The notes under the pieces were generated by a model. That model saw only the letters and a program-made list of their open reading frames with translations. It had not been told where the DNA came from and searched no databases. Below, piece by piece: positions 9,890 to 21,759 of a stretch of 64,000 bases of DNA (position 1 is the stretch's first letter; every line of letters starts with the position of its first letter). Made by a program: the position numbers and the translations under genes. Source of the DNA: Basidiobolus meristosporus CBS 931.73. Its lineage: Eukaryota; Basidiobolomycota; Basidiobolomycetes; Basidiobolales; Basidiobolaceae. The DNA lies in NCBI GenBank assembly GCA_002104905.1, contig MCFE01000067.1, forward strand, positions 62,001-126,000, written 5' to 3'.

Positions 9890-12850
9890 ATAAAGTAACA
9901 ACCTGACAGTCTTTCAGTGGTTTATCAACAGGAATTGCATGGCATTCTGGAGGTCTTGATGTGCTCTTCATTTATTTGAGCAGACTTAGCTGGCCAGTGC
10001 ATCCAATTGCCTTATGTGGCAAGAAACCTGATAGTGAACTGACAGCCTCATTGCTAACCACTGCTGGCATCATCACAGCAGTACAGTAGTCTACAGATAG
10101 CTCTGTATAATGTAACTGTACCAATATATCAAATGATATTTTCTTTTTCCACTTCCCCTTGCACCATTCATAAATTCCACTGCAGAATCACCCCTCTTTA
10201 TTTGCCTTCCTACTCCTACTTTGGGTATTTCACATATAGTCCAAATAAAGAAAAACTATGGTCTCTTGCTTACTAACCTCTAAATACACCCACACCTGCT
10301 GCAATTTACACACTTCTATAACCTCAACTTCACAACTTTTTAATCTGATTCTTTAAAGTTGCCATATGCCTTGTATGGCTAGTAACATATACCTCTTGCA
10401 AAAATATGCATGATTGCCACCACTTTAGCCACAAATACCTCCTGAATATCTGCAAAGAGCTTCATGGTATTTAACAAATATATTCCTTCTCCCAGCTGAA
10501 TTCTGGTACCCTTATAGATGTGCTCCAGCTCTTGTTTGTTTGAGCTCCTTATTTATAGGTGTAAAAATTGGCATGTGAACAGGAGCAACTGGCATACTTT
10601 GGTAAAGTTGTCCTAAGAAAAATTAGTTGCTTGTTGTGCCTGACCCTTCTTTGCATTACCTAACTGATTACCCACATATTGGGGCTGCTTAGCTTCTTAA
10701 AGCCAAAGGCATCAGTGTCTCCATGTATGCATTTGTCCTCAGTATTTTCCAACTCTTCCTGAATATCCTCCTTGTGCCAACTCATCATATCCATGATGGA
10801 CTTGAAGGTAATATTCTTAATCAGATTAGGATATGGTAGTACCTGCAACTTGACTATTCTTCCTATCTTGCCACACATCCACTTCATTGGAAATTACCAA
10901 AAGGTGAAGCATTGCCCAATATTCTCCACACACCAAGAAAGATGGAGTAGAGAATGGATACAGTAGTAGCAGAGAGCTATGCATTCAGCTTTATACTTAG
11001 AGTATAGCCACTCATATTTAATTACAAAAGCCTTGCATAAAAGCTGCCAATGCATCAAGTTGGCATTGGTGATCCACATCTGGAGCAATGCTCCTACAAT
11101 ATCCACATGAGACTCCTAATGCTTCCAATATACTCTTGGTAGAAATGGCTTCAGAAGACCACTGGAATAAATACATATCCACATCATCCAGTGCTTGCAT
11201 TTGTATTATCAACTACCAGTATGAATATGGATTGGAGCTTGTAGGAAGTACTTTGGGTAGTAGATACTCTGTAATATCTTGCCAATTCTTTCAGATTTCT
11301 CCTGTATCTCAGAGGGATAACTCAGCCTGAAATGCCCCATGTATAACTTGATCATTGGTATGGAAATTTTGTTGAACAGCAAATGTATTGCTCCCAGTGG
11401 AAAGCTTTTGCTCCAGCAGATACCTGCTATCTTAAATATCTGTAGTTTCCAATTAATTACATATTCCAGCCAATGGCTTATAGCTTAACAACTTTGTTGG
11501 AATTGCGTGCTGGCTTCTATACATTCCCTCTGTGGGAGTATGATGTACTTAGTGCTGGTGCTTGGATAATAATAATATGTGTAAGTTATGGAGTAAATTC
11601 CCTGAATTGCACACATTTGACGGCAATACTGCCCATTGTGCCCAGAAAAGCCAGTTATCTTGCTGATAGCTAGAGTATCTCCAATGCAGATAATAATAAG
11701 CTCTTTGATATTATGGCCATTTAGTAGTGTCCTGCTGGACAGCATACAAGATTCATACAGCAACAAAAATAGGTAGCCATCCAGGTTGGATGGTGGTTGT
11801 GGCCCAGATACCAGTGAGACTACCATTATATTTCTGCTCTGATACTGTAAGATAGGCAGCAGATTAAGGTTGGAAAGAATCAGTTACCAGCAGGATTTGC
11901 AGGTAGAGTACTTGTTCAATAGGAACCCATCAAGTGCCAAGGCAAAGGTATAATCTTACATAACTTCAAAGTTCCCCTTGCTTCTTAGTTGTTTGCAATA
12001 TTTGACATCAAATAAATTGGAAATACTGGTGTTTAATTGATACTGAGTGCAATACTTCATAGCTTTAAAATATATGTTGGACTGCATAAGCTTCTTTCAG
12101 TGGGGTATTACTAGAATATAAATGGAGTGTGAACAATGTTCTCCTCCAGTGATGGTGGATTCCTTAAAAGTTAGACACCTTGCAATGGTGGCATTTTTTG
12201 ATGTGAATGCCATGTAACTATTAGCACACACATGTATCAGGATGGTCTTGGGGTCCTATGTTGCAAGCTGTTGTAAGTTGCATCCTGGAATTTTTTTGGC
12301 AGGAAGAGCAGTAAGTCCTTAAAGCACCTATGACTGATATTTGTGGAATCATGCAACCTCTCTAGCTACAACATCACATGATTTGTGAGGAGATGGAATA
12401 CAGGGCTCACTTGGCAACATAAAGTATCCTTGTCATATTTTTCATAGGTGTTGTCTCATTGCATAGATGGATTTGGCCAGGATCATGCAGGGTAATGCTT
12501 TTGGGGTAGATATGCTAATGCCTAAAAGCATCAGAAGCTCATCTTACTCAGTTTGCACAAGGTAACAAGTACAGCTAGGTGCTAATACAGAAGTATTAGG
12601 TGGTTGCCAAGATACTGCTAGAATAGTAGTGACTGCTCAACTATCAGATATAACTTGTGTGGCAAAACACTGTCTGTGATCTTTGCAATACTTTCTATGC
12701 TCTCACCATGCTTCATGGTGGTGAGCCTTGTAGCAATAGTCCAACAGTTCCTTCTCTCTTCTCTTACAGCATTGAATCAAAGTAGTATTCTCCATGGTGA
12801 AAGCAGTTGGACACTTGAAAGCATAATGCCATCATATCACTTTTTTTTCA
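9890..12850 (-). pseudogene. Tnp2-type transposase (ORF2), element C
   Basis: The most complete transposase copy in the left part, reading from about 12850 down to 9890. N-terminal Cys/His zinc-finger region near 12660-12830; Tnp2 core at 11485-11826 (LVSGPQPPSNLDGYLFLL, IICIGDTLAISKITGFSGHN, C..MC.IQG). The C-terminal PYPNLIKNITFKSIMD and WHKEDIQEELENTE region is at 10660-10887. Interrupted by many stops. Divergent from ORF1 starting at 13018. The C-terminal-side terminus of the element is missing at 9890. Confidence 0.72.
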
Positions 12851-13017
12851 ATACTCATATGTATTTAAGACTGTCTTGTATTTGAGATGTTACACCTACA
12901 TGAATGTATGATTCAATGATGACCCACCATAGCAAGAATTATATATAAAGTTGTGGCACCACATACACACTTACATGAAACACTATTTCCCCTTTGGCTT
13001 GATTTGCTTCCAGACAT
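12851..13017. promoter_or_regulatory. Divergent promoter between ORF2 and ORF1, element C
   Basis: Spacer between the transposase (left, minus) and ORF1 (right, plus). It holds ATTATATATAAAG at 12939-12951 and the conserved leader TATTTCCCCTTTGG before the ORF1 ATG. The same arrangement recurs at 37.3, 48.3, 56.85 and 59.8 kb, which supports a real shared promoter. Confidence 0.45.
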
Positions 13018-13265
13018 ATGCTGCCAAAAAATAAAGCAAAGTAATATGGTTCCCCATCAAGCCCCTCTATTGATGGCAGTAAAGGAATGCTTGGACAACA
13101 GCTTGCTTTGACATACAGTGCAACAAGTAGGGCTATGTTCAAAAAAGACCATGTTGACAGTGTGCCCACTGAAGGTAATAATCTGGACTCCTCAGGCTCT
13201 TGGACAACAAGGCATATGAGAGTCCTGGCAGAGCAGCAAGCCAACCATAATGCTCAGGCAGGATA
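13018..13265 (+). pseudogene. Tnp2-element ORF1, N-terminal remnant, element C
   Basis: Starts MLPKNKAK followed at once by a stop, then the conserved LGQQLALTYSATSRAM and VDSVPTEGNN segments (13087-13260). At 13265 it switches within a few bases to mid-ORF2 sequence of element D in the same direction, so over 80% of ORF1 is lost. Confidence 0.6.
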
Positions 13266-15545
13266 TCATTGGAGGAAGATATTATTCATACTCCAGACAT
13301 ATTCCACAAATATTCCATCTGCAAAAGCCCATGCATCCAACAAATGTTGTGCATCTATAAAGTACTGCACTCAGTATCCATTAAGAACCAGCACTTCTGT
13401 AATATTTGATGTCAAGTATTGCAAATAACTAAGAAGTAAGGGCTACTCTAAAAGTATTTATGCCTATGTCTTTGCCTTGACACTTGGTAGATTCCGGTTT
13501 AGCCAACCTGCAAATCCTGCTGGCCACCGATTTGTATCAACCTCAATATGCCTCCTAACTTATGGTATTGGAGCAGATATCTTATGGTAGTCTTACTTAT
13601 TTCTGAGCCTAAGTCACCGTCCAACCAGGACAGCTACTTGTATCTATTGCTGGACAGGTTTTTTATGCTTTCCAGTGGGATACTACTCAATAGCAGTCAT
13701 ATAAAAGCACAAATTATTATCAGCATTATAGATACTCCAGCCATCAGCAAGATAGCTGGCTTTTCTGGGCACAATAGACAGTATTGCTGTCTAATGTTTG
13801 AGATCTAGTGAACTTACTCCATAATTCACCCATATGATTATAATCCAAATACAGTGCCAAGAATATCATCTTCCCACAGAGGGAACATAAGGAAGTCAGC
13901 ATGCAATTGCAGCAAATTTGGCAAGCAATAAGCCATTAACCAGAATATGGAATAAGTTGAAAACCAGAGATACTTAAGATACAGGGTAAATGTTGGAGTA
14001 AACACTCTCTACTGGGAGCAATGCATTTGCTTTTCAATAATAGTCCTATATCAATGACCAAGTTGTACATGGGGCATTTTAAGCTGAATGAGCCCTTTGA
14101 GATACAGAGAAATTTGAAAGAATTGGGAAGATACTAAAAGCTGTATTTGACCCAAATTACCTCACATGGGCCCCAATCAATACCTGTATGCATATGCAAC
14201 AATACAACTGCAAGGACTAGATGTACATGATATGTATTTATTCAAGTGGCCTTCAGAAGCCATTTCTACCAAGAGTACACTGGAACCATTGGGAGTCATT
14301 TGTTGTCATTGTGAGAATATTTATCCAGAAGTGAATAACTTATGCCAGCTTGATGCATCTACAGCTTTTTTGCAATGTGCTTGTGATGGTATTGGGGCAG
14401 CTACACTACAAGCATAAAGCTGAATATGTAGATCTTGGTGGTTACTCTATCCATACTGTATGCCATCTTACTTGGTGTGTGGAAAATATTGGGCCAAGCT
14501 TTACCTTTCAGGAGTTCCCTATTGAGCAGATGTGTAAGGAGAATGGAAGACAAGTTAAGTTGCAGGTGCTACCATACCCCAATCTCATCAAGAATATTAC
14601 CTTCAAGTCTGTCATGGATGTGATCTGTTGGCACATGAAGGACAGCCAGGAAAAGCTGGAAAGTACTAAGGACGGATGTGAACATGGAGACACCTGTGCC
14701 TTTAGCATCAAGAAGAAAAGCAGCAAAATGCATGGGTAGTTGGTTAAATAGTGCAAAGATGGGTTGGGTGCAAGAAGTAACTAATATCTATTGGGACAAC
14801 TTACTAAAGTATGCCAGGTTTTTCTTGGTTACAAGCCAGTTTCTGCACCATTCAATACAGAATTCACACAAACAAAGGCCAGAGCACACCTAAAATGAGA
14901 ACTTGAATCCTGCAGGGAGAAGGATTATGTTTGTTACATACTAAAAAGTTCTTTGCAGATACTCAGAGGATATTCTTGGCAAATGTAGTGACAACCAAGC
15001 ATATGCTGGCAGGATGTACTTTTTACCAGCATTGCATGGTGTATGGAACTCTGCAGGTATCACACTCAACAGCCATGAAGTTGAGGTGATAGCAGCATGT
15101 CACTTGCAACAGGTGTGCCTGTGCTTAGAGGTTAGTAAGCAGGAGGCCACAGTTTTTATTTATTCAAACTATGTTGAACGCCCACAGTGGCAGTGGGTAA
15201 GCAAATACAGATGGGTGACTCTGCAGTGGAATATTTAAATGGTGCAAGGGGAGGTACAAAATCAAGATACCATTTGTAAGTTGGTACAGTAGAGTTATAT
15301 AGAATTAGCAGTGGGCTTCCATACAGCATTATAATGCCAGCAAAGGCTTACAATGAGGTTGTTTGAACACCATCAACTTTCTTGGCATATAAGGCAACTG
15401 GATGTATTGGCTGGTAAAGTCCACTCAAATGAATGTGAGCACATCAAGACTGTTAGAATGCCATGCAAATATTGTCAAAAGAATTCTCAGACACTCACAA
15501 GTTTTGTACTTTATATAGCAGTAAAATCAGCAAATGCCACTACTT
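13266..15545 (+). pseudogene. Tnp2-type transposase (ORF2), element D
   Basis: Plus-strand transposase lacking its N-terminal zinc-finger part. The Tnp2 core is at 13548-13808 (LISEPKSPSNQDSYLYLLL, IIDTPAISKIAGFSGHN). A C-terminal region at 14166-14739 keeps long open stretches: HLTWCVENIGPSFTFQEFP, then LQVLPYPNLIKNITFKSVMD and HMKDSQEKLESTKD. Stops and frameshifts elsewhere. It is the best copy in the window for the transposase C-terminus, which runs to the element end at about 15673. Confidence 0.7.
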
Positions 15546-15673
15546 TCCCATCTTAAGAGTGTGTGGAGTTTCAATGATTCCAAGCTGCTGGCATTATGAT
15601 GGACTCATTGTGGGATCCTGACTGCGGATCTGTGTTGAATCTTCCTGCGGGAACCAATTGCTTTTCATTTGGA
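15546..15673. repeat. Transposase-side terminal region of element D
   Basis: The reverse complement matches the subterminal sequences at 21710-21780 and 40330-40430 (GGTCCTGCAGGTG-type, ATCC..ATC, then ATTATGATGG on this strand). It ends in CTTTTCATTTGG, a decayed form of TTTTTCATAGGG. Element E ORF1 3' sequence follows immediately. Confidence 0.5.
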
Positions 15674-15896
15674 ATGCTCTTACTTTCCTGGCATACTTAA
15701 TCTTCATTTGTACCTCAACTCCCAGTTGTACTGACCTAAGCAGGTGCCTACACCAAACATCACCATTAATCCCAGCTTTACACTCAGCATATAACTCTGA
15801 TAAAATATTCCATTCAATAAGTCTTTCTACCCTATAGCCCTTTTTTGGTGACTTTGGCAGGAACCCCTACAGCCTATGTCATGGCTTTACAAGTCT
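15674..15896 (-). pseudogene. Element E ORF1, 3' end fragment
   Basis: 3' untranslated and last coding portion of ORF1 on the minus strand, homologous to 53370-53590. It stops at the gypsy-2 LTR. Confidence 0.6.
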
Positions 15897-16250
15897 TGAT
15901 ATAAGAGTTGTAGAGGAGCAGGGAGCTTAGCCAGTATTGTATTCACTAAAACTTGAACTGTTTTTAATGAGGTTCCTGCAGTTCCTGATATACATTTTGC
16001 TCAGTCAATTGGTGCCTGATTATATTTCCTAATGTATGATGTGAATGATGACTCATATGATTGCATCATCATCACCCAATTAGATCCTATTTAATATATT
16101 TATATATGTTTAATAAGATCTGCTGATTCATCTGCTGACTAATACTACTGATTTGATAGATGACCCTGATGTACTGATAGGATAACCATAAAGCTAATTG
16201 ATTTGACTAAAAACTAATATAACTTAACTTTCAAGCAGTATATAATAGCA
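15897..16250 (-). repeat. gypsy-2 3' LTR
   Basis: On the plus strand it begins TGATATAAGAGTTGTAGAG and ends near ATAATAGCA, about 354 bp. It aligns along its length with the gypsy-1 LTRs. Confidence 0.7.
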
Positions 16251-16299
16251 TTATCCTCTACCAATGTTGGGAGGGTTATCCTGAGTCTCTTTTCTTTTG

Positions 16300-16896
16300 G
16301 TATCAATATCTTCATTGTTCAGTATTGTCAGCAAGTCTTGCAAGCTTAGGTCTGTGTCTATGTACTAAATCTTCCCACATAATCCCTTGTTTGTCCATTA
16401 GTTGGTAAGAAACAAATTAACATTATCTGATGATCTTGAATGGTCTCATCATTGCAGTTCAAACATCTTTCAAGTGTTGCTTCTCAGTAACACAAAGGTT
16501 CCAATTGTCAATGCTTTTAGTGGTATAGTCTTATCATATCTTTGCTTCATCTTTTCCATACCTTGAAATACTCTGGCCTGTGCCTCTGGATGTCTTTCTT
16601 CTTGTTGCTGGTGTCTACTTGGCAAACTGAGTTCATCTTCAAACAAGCCTGTAAGCTTTTACGGTGAGAGATCTCCCATGATCCTTGGTAAGATGGCAAT
16701 TGTTGGGTGTTGTTGCACACTCTAACTCTGCAGGCAATAAGTGGTTGGTCTATATGCTCATCCCACTTACTGGAAGCTCCAGTGGCATATTTGGTCTTCA
16801 TTTTTCCAAATATCTCATTAAGCTACTCAGTAACTCCATTAATTATAGGGTGGTATGCCAAGGTTTTCAGATGTTGCTCTGTTGCATTCCTGGTAG
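16300..16896 (-). pseudogene. gypsy-2 integrase, C-terminal part
   Basis: Minus-strand remnant of a Ty3/gypsy integrase C-terminus, which catalyses strand transfer in intact elements. KYATGASSKWDEHIDQPLIAC at 16547-16801 matches the gypsy-1 integrase segment near 30780-30880. Frame broken. Truncated by copia-1 at 16897; the partner fragment is at 20641-21003. Confidence 0.65.
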
Positions 16897-19800
16897 ATAA
16901 TTTGACCTTAGACTATGTCAAAGGAAGACCTCTCCATAAAGAACTCAGATGTAACAATCAGGCAGAGAAAGTTGAAGACAATGCTTTATTCCGCTCAGAG
17001 TGGTGTGCAGAAAAGAAGGGGAAGCAACAAAACTGAAGAAAACCTGGTTGCTGTAACTATTGTAAGGAGCCAGGTCACTGGACAAGAGAAAGCAAGAAGA
17101 AACAAGCAGACAAAAAACAGAAACAGGAGAAGGCAAACCATATAACTACTGATGAACATTTATTTGTCACTGTACAAGAGAGTGCAAGTAACTAAAGTAA
17201 TGAATGGTATATTGACTCTGGAGCATCACAGCATATTTGTGATATAAAGGGGTGATTCAGCAACTTAAAGACTATTCCCATATAAATGGTTGAGCCGAGA
17301 GACAAAAATGCACTGGAACTTATAGCCAGTGGGTCTATACTACTAAATATGAGTGATATCTCAGGGGCTACAGCAGCAAAACTGACTGACATACTCTATG
17401 TCCCTGGAATAGCTAAGAACCTACTCTCAGTCAGTAAAACAACTGCTCAGGGACTGAAATTTGTTTTTACTAGGCTGAACTGCTCAATATTGAGTGAAAA
17501 TGGACAAAAATTAGCTCTGGGAATCAGAGATCACAATATATACAATCTGCAATGCAAGATCATTGTACCTGAGTATGCCAACATTGCTGAAACTGATTAA
17601 ACTAACTGGGAGGCAGGGCAAAGGAGACCAGGTCAAATTGGGGAACTGAAAATGAACCAACTGATGAAAAATGAGCTTGTTTTAGGCCTAAGTTACTCAT
17701 TTCCAACCAAATTGAGTTTCTGTAAGGGATGTTCATATGGCAAACAAGCTAAGCAATGTTGCAGGAGCTCAGGAGGCATTAACACCACCAAAATATTGGC
17801 TATTATATACTCAGACTTATGAGGGCCCGTGAGAACACTGTCCTTTGGAGCCAAGAGATACTTTATAATGTTTATTGATGACAAGACAAGATATACATAG
17901 GTATACTTCCTCAGAGCAAAGGATGAGGCTATAGAGATATTTAAACACTTCAAGAAAATGGCAGAAACACAAACTGGGTTTAAATTGAAGATACTTCAAG
18001 GTGACAATGGAGGGGGATACTGCTCAAAGGAGTTTGCAAAATATTGCACATCTACTGGTATAATTCAGCAGACCACTGTTCCGCATACTCCACAGCAAAA
18101 TAGAGTAGCAGAATGTGCAAATAGAACAATAGTGAAAAGGGAAGATCTAAGCTACATGATAAGGGAATTGAATACAGGTTTTGGGCTGAATCTATTGCTA
18201 CTGCAGTGTATTTCAAAAAAAGGTGCTCAATAACAACACAACAGGACTCCACACCCTTTGAGGCATATACAGGCAAAGAACCTGACCTTCAGCACCTCAG
18301 GATCTTTGGCAGTGATGTTTTTATCACATCCCTGACAAAAAACACTCAAAGCTGAAACCACAGAGTAGAAAAGGGATCTTTCTTGAGTATTGTGAAGATA
18401 CTAAAGGGTATAGAGTGTATGATGGCAAAATTCAGAAGCTGATCAAGAGCAGGGATGTTGTATTTGAGGAGCATTCAGAGCAGAAAGCCACAGAAATCAT
18501 TGGCCAACTAACTGAAGATGCAATCAGCACTGATGAACAAGATATGTACCAAATTCAGCCAGGTACAGAAGATATTTCTATCAGTTCCAGATCAGAGCAG
18601 ATTATCCCAGCTAGGAGTTCTACCACAATTTGAAATGCCCCTAGGTCCTGGTGGCAGATATCCAATGATCATAAAGAAGCTTATCTTGCCTTATGTGCCA
18701 AACCTCAGAATCTGGAACCACCAATGCAAAGCCCATATGCTAATATGTGGCAACAAGCCATGCAGGAGGAGTACCAATCACTGATCAAAGTAAAAGCGTG
18801 GGAACTGGCAGATTTACCAAATGGGAGAAAGCCTTTATAATGTAGATGGGTCTACATGATCAAGATAGCCTCAAATGGTACTGTTGATAAGTACAAGGCT
18901 GGATTGGTGGCTAAAGGCTATTCCCAAGTCCAAGGGATAGACTTTCAGGAAACATTTGCTCTGGGTGCAAAGTTTAACTCCATTGGGACAGTTCTAGCCT
19001 TGGCAGCTGTATACAGTCTAGATCTTCACCAAATGGACATCACAACAGCCTTTCTAAATGGGGATTTGCAAGAAACCATATATAAAGAGCAAACAGAGGG
19101 TTTTACAATTCAAAAGGCTGCCATAAGATGTGCAGACTCAGGAAATTGTTGTATGGGCTTAAGCAGGCACCTAGAGCATGGTAGACAAGACTGAAATATA
19201 TCTAGAGTAGATTGGGTTTATTTGTAGCACAGCATATCACAGTATATATGTGAAACAACTCAAAACGGGTGAAATCATCCTAGTTCTGTATGTGGACAAC
19301 CTGATAATAGCTACCAGTGACCTGGAGGCACTTCAACAGACAAAATTAGATCTCTTCAGCAAGTTTGAGGTGAAAAATCTTGGAAAATTGAGCTATGTTC
19401 TTGGAATTGAAATGGATTTTGACAAATCTATGCAGAAAGCTGTGCTAAATCAGGCTAGGTACATTAGGGACATTCTTACAAGCTTCAAAATGAAAAACTG
19501 CAAGCCTGAGGCTACCCCTATGGACAATAATCCAAAATTGTGTAAATCTCAGCCAGTGGTAGGTGAAATGGCTTAAATATGGACCAAAACTTACCATATC
19601 TATCATTTGTTGTAGCCTAATGTACTTGATAGTGTCTACACATCCTGATATTTTTGTGGCAGTTGGAATAGTCAGTCAATTCATGCAGAATTATGAATCA
19701 GATCAAGTTACAGCAGTTGATTGGATGATCAGATATCTACAAGGTGCCATAAATATGGTACTGGAATACTCCAGAGCAGCTAATAGGCAAAAATTTGATG

Positions 19801-20270
19801 GTTATAGTGATTCAGATTGGGGTAGAGATCTGATTGACAAATGCTTGACCACTGGATAAATAATCCTTCATACTGGTGCAGCTATTACTTCAAATTGCAA
19901 GAAACAACCAGCTGTGGCCCTATCTACAACTGAAGCTGAATATATGGCTGCTTGCCAAGCAACTAAGGACACTACATGGCTACAGAAATTACTCAAAGAC
20001 TTGGACCTTAATTCAGATAAACCAACATGTATTCACAATGATAATCAAGGTTGTATAGCATTGGCTAGGAATCTCACTAATAATGCCAGAACTAAGAAAT
20101 AGATATACAACACCACTTTGTGAGGGAAGTAGTAGAATATAACTTAGCAGAGTTAGTTTATTGTCCAACTGACAAAATGACAGCAGATATATTGGCAACC
20201 CACCAGCTACACCACAATTTGAGAATCTCAGAGAGGAATTAGGATTAAGAAATTATTTAGTTGAGGGGAG
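16897..20270 (+). pseudogene. copia-1 gag end and pol polyprotein
   Basis: Domains in order: end of gag with LDYVK; CCHC zinc knuckle (CNYCKEPGHWTRE..., final Cys changed to Ser) near 17050; aspartic protease with IDSGASQHI near 17210; gag-pre-integrase (YVPGIAKNLLSVSK); integrase with GDNGGGYCSKEF and PHTPQQNRVAE (17958-18233); RVT_2 reverse transcriptase (GLVAKGYSQVQGIDFQETFA and MDITTAFLNGDLQETIY at 18856-19194); RT active site YVDNL instead of YVDDL at about 19290; RNase H with SDSDWG and LSTTEAEYMAA (19780-20100). At least six stops or frameshifts; inactive. Confidence 0.85.
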
Positions 20271-20640
20271 TGTTGAAATATTGGACTATTTGGTATAATT
20301 CAGCAGCTCAAAACTTACTTTACAACTCTAGACTAGTCTTGGTCACTCTAGAACTTATTTGCAGCTCTATTTCTGTCAGTTTCTTCACACCTATGGTCCT
20401 ATGATTATTCCCCTATAGTGAGGATCAAACTAACACTTTTTACCAAACACTACATACTCACCTTGAAACTGTTACAGAATGCTCCTGAATGCTAAGAAGC
20501 CCTCTTTACTTAGTGTTGCAGCAGTATTACTTCTATAAAGATATAAATATTGATCCTCTTTATGAATAAACAATGTTTCAACTACTACCACTATATCTTG
20601 ATAAGTTCCTTATATCCAAATCACTTCTTAAGTTGCAACA
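20271..20640 (+). repeat. copia-1 3' LTR
   Basis: Starts TGTTGAAATATTGG and ends TTGCAACA. 370 bp, about the length of the copia-2 LTRs (365 bp). Preceded by a purine-rich tract. Confidence 0.82.
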
Positions 20641-21044
20641 GTGGCATCGTCAATTGCTACTAGGATCTGACAATTGCATTTCCTGGTGGTTGGCAGTCTC
20701 CCAATAAAGTCTATACTTCATCTCTCAGTTGGTCTTAAAGGCTACAAGAGAAAGAGTTCAGCAATTCTTTGTGGTTGGCATTGGTTGATTTGGCAGCTTG
20801 CGTATGTTTTCACCAGCTTTTGAATATCTTGTTTCATTCTGGCCAGCATGCTCTGGCCTGCATAAGGCACTAGATTCTCCCATATCCAAGGTCCCCATAT
20901 CCATTGTGTAACATATGCAGTAAATCCAGGCAGGCTATCATAAGGGCATTCAGCAACAGGGCATCCATCAGCAACTTGGTAGTGTGTTTTATCTGGTACT
21001 AGGAGGGAGGAGTCTGGTTATGCTGCTAATAATGTGACAAGTCT
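20641..21044 (-). pseudogene. gypsy-2 integrase N-terminal part and leader
   Basis: Homologous to 31111-31470 of gypsy-1 (integrase core start and HHCC region on the minus strand). Near 21003 it jumps to sequence matching the gypsy-1 leader at 35540-35586, showing an internal deletion of gag to RNase H. Confidence 0.6.
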
Positions 21045-21390
21045 TGATTTCAGAGTTGTAGAGGAATAGGGAATTTAGCTAGTTTTGTACTCACCAAGAT
21101 TCAGACTGACTTTTGTTGAGGTAGCTATCAGCTCCTAATATACATTTTACCAGCTGAATTGCCAGCTAGATATATATCCTAATGTGGGCAGTGGCCAATG
21201 CCTCATTCACTTGAATCATTATCACCCAATTAGATCTTACCCATTGTATCTATTTATGTCTAATAAGGATCTGCTGACTAAAACTGCTGATGTGGTAGAT
21301 AACACTAATATACTGATAGACTACACATTAAGCTAGTTGATATGACTAAAAACTGATCTCACCTGAATATTCAAGTGGTAGGTCATGAAA
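21045..21390 (-). repeat. gypsy-2 5' LTR
   Basis: Plus strand begins TGATTTCAGAGTTGTAGAG; about 346 bp, aligned to the other gypsy LTRs. The right boundary is approximate (around GTCATGAAA). Confidence 0.6.
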
Positions 21391-21709
21391 ATTGCTTGCT
21401 CATAGGTTCATCAATATCCTATTCTTCTGCAAACACCGCAAGGTCTAGCACTTCATCTGCATTTTTGCAATGAATCCTTGAGGTGTTGAATGAATTATTG
21501 TAGGTGCTGCTCCTGAAGGAGTGCTGCAATCTACTGGTGTGCCTATGGATGCACCAGAATTCTACTGTTGGCATTTGCGTAATGTTCTGACTTCTTGCCA
21601 ACATTGATTTGCCCCTCAGTGGGTTCTTCATTCTGATTACAATGGGCACATGGAGGCCGTGGTAGAAAATTACCTTTTGCTGCAAGCTCATCTACCTCAC
21701 TAGAGTGAA
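21391..21709 (-). pseudogene. Element E ORF1, C-terminal block fragment
   Basis: Minus-strand match to the conserved ORF1 C-terminal block: VEFW.IHRHTSRLQHSFR, and VLDLAVFAEE at its left end. It ends at 21709, where element F begins. The same ORF resumes at 35992. Confidence 0.65.
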
Positions 21710-21759
21710 CCCTATGAAAATAATTTAGTCCAGCAGGTGCAACCAATCCGGATCAGCCA

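Larger units (their letters stand above)
16897..20640 (+). mobile_element. Ty1/copia element copia-1 (5' truncated)
   Basis: Begins abruptly within the end of gag, has a near-complete but broken pol, then the polypurine tract TTGAGGGGAG and a 370-bp 3' LTR. The 5' LTR and most of gag are missing. Integrated within gypsy-2 integrase. Confidence 0.82.
15897..21390 (-). mobile_element. Ty3/gypsy element gypsy-2 (degenerate, holds copia-1)
   Basis: Both LTRs are recognisable by similarity to those of gypsy-1 (29948-30300 and 35587-35943). The internal region is reduced: integrase sequence at 16300-16896 and 20641-21003 joins directly to the 5' leader near 21003, so gag, protease, RT and RNase H are deleted. 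Copia-1 interrupts the integrase at 16897, with about 146 bp of integrase missing at the junction. It sits in element E ORF1. Confidence 0.75.

Noticed and set aside
15897-21390. Possible gypsy-2 target duplication from the ACAAGTCT seen just left of both LTRs
   Set aside because: The right-hand copy lies inside the element (leader next to the 5' LTR), so the similarity is not a target duplication.
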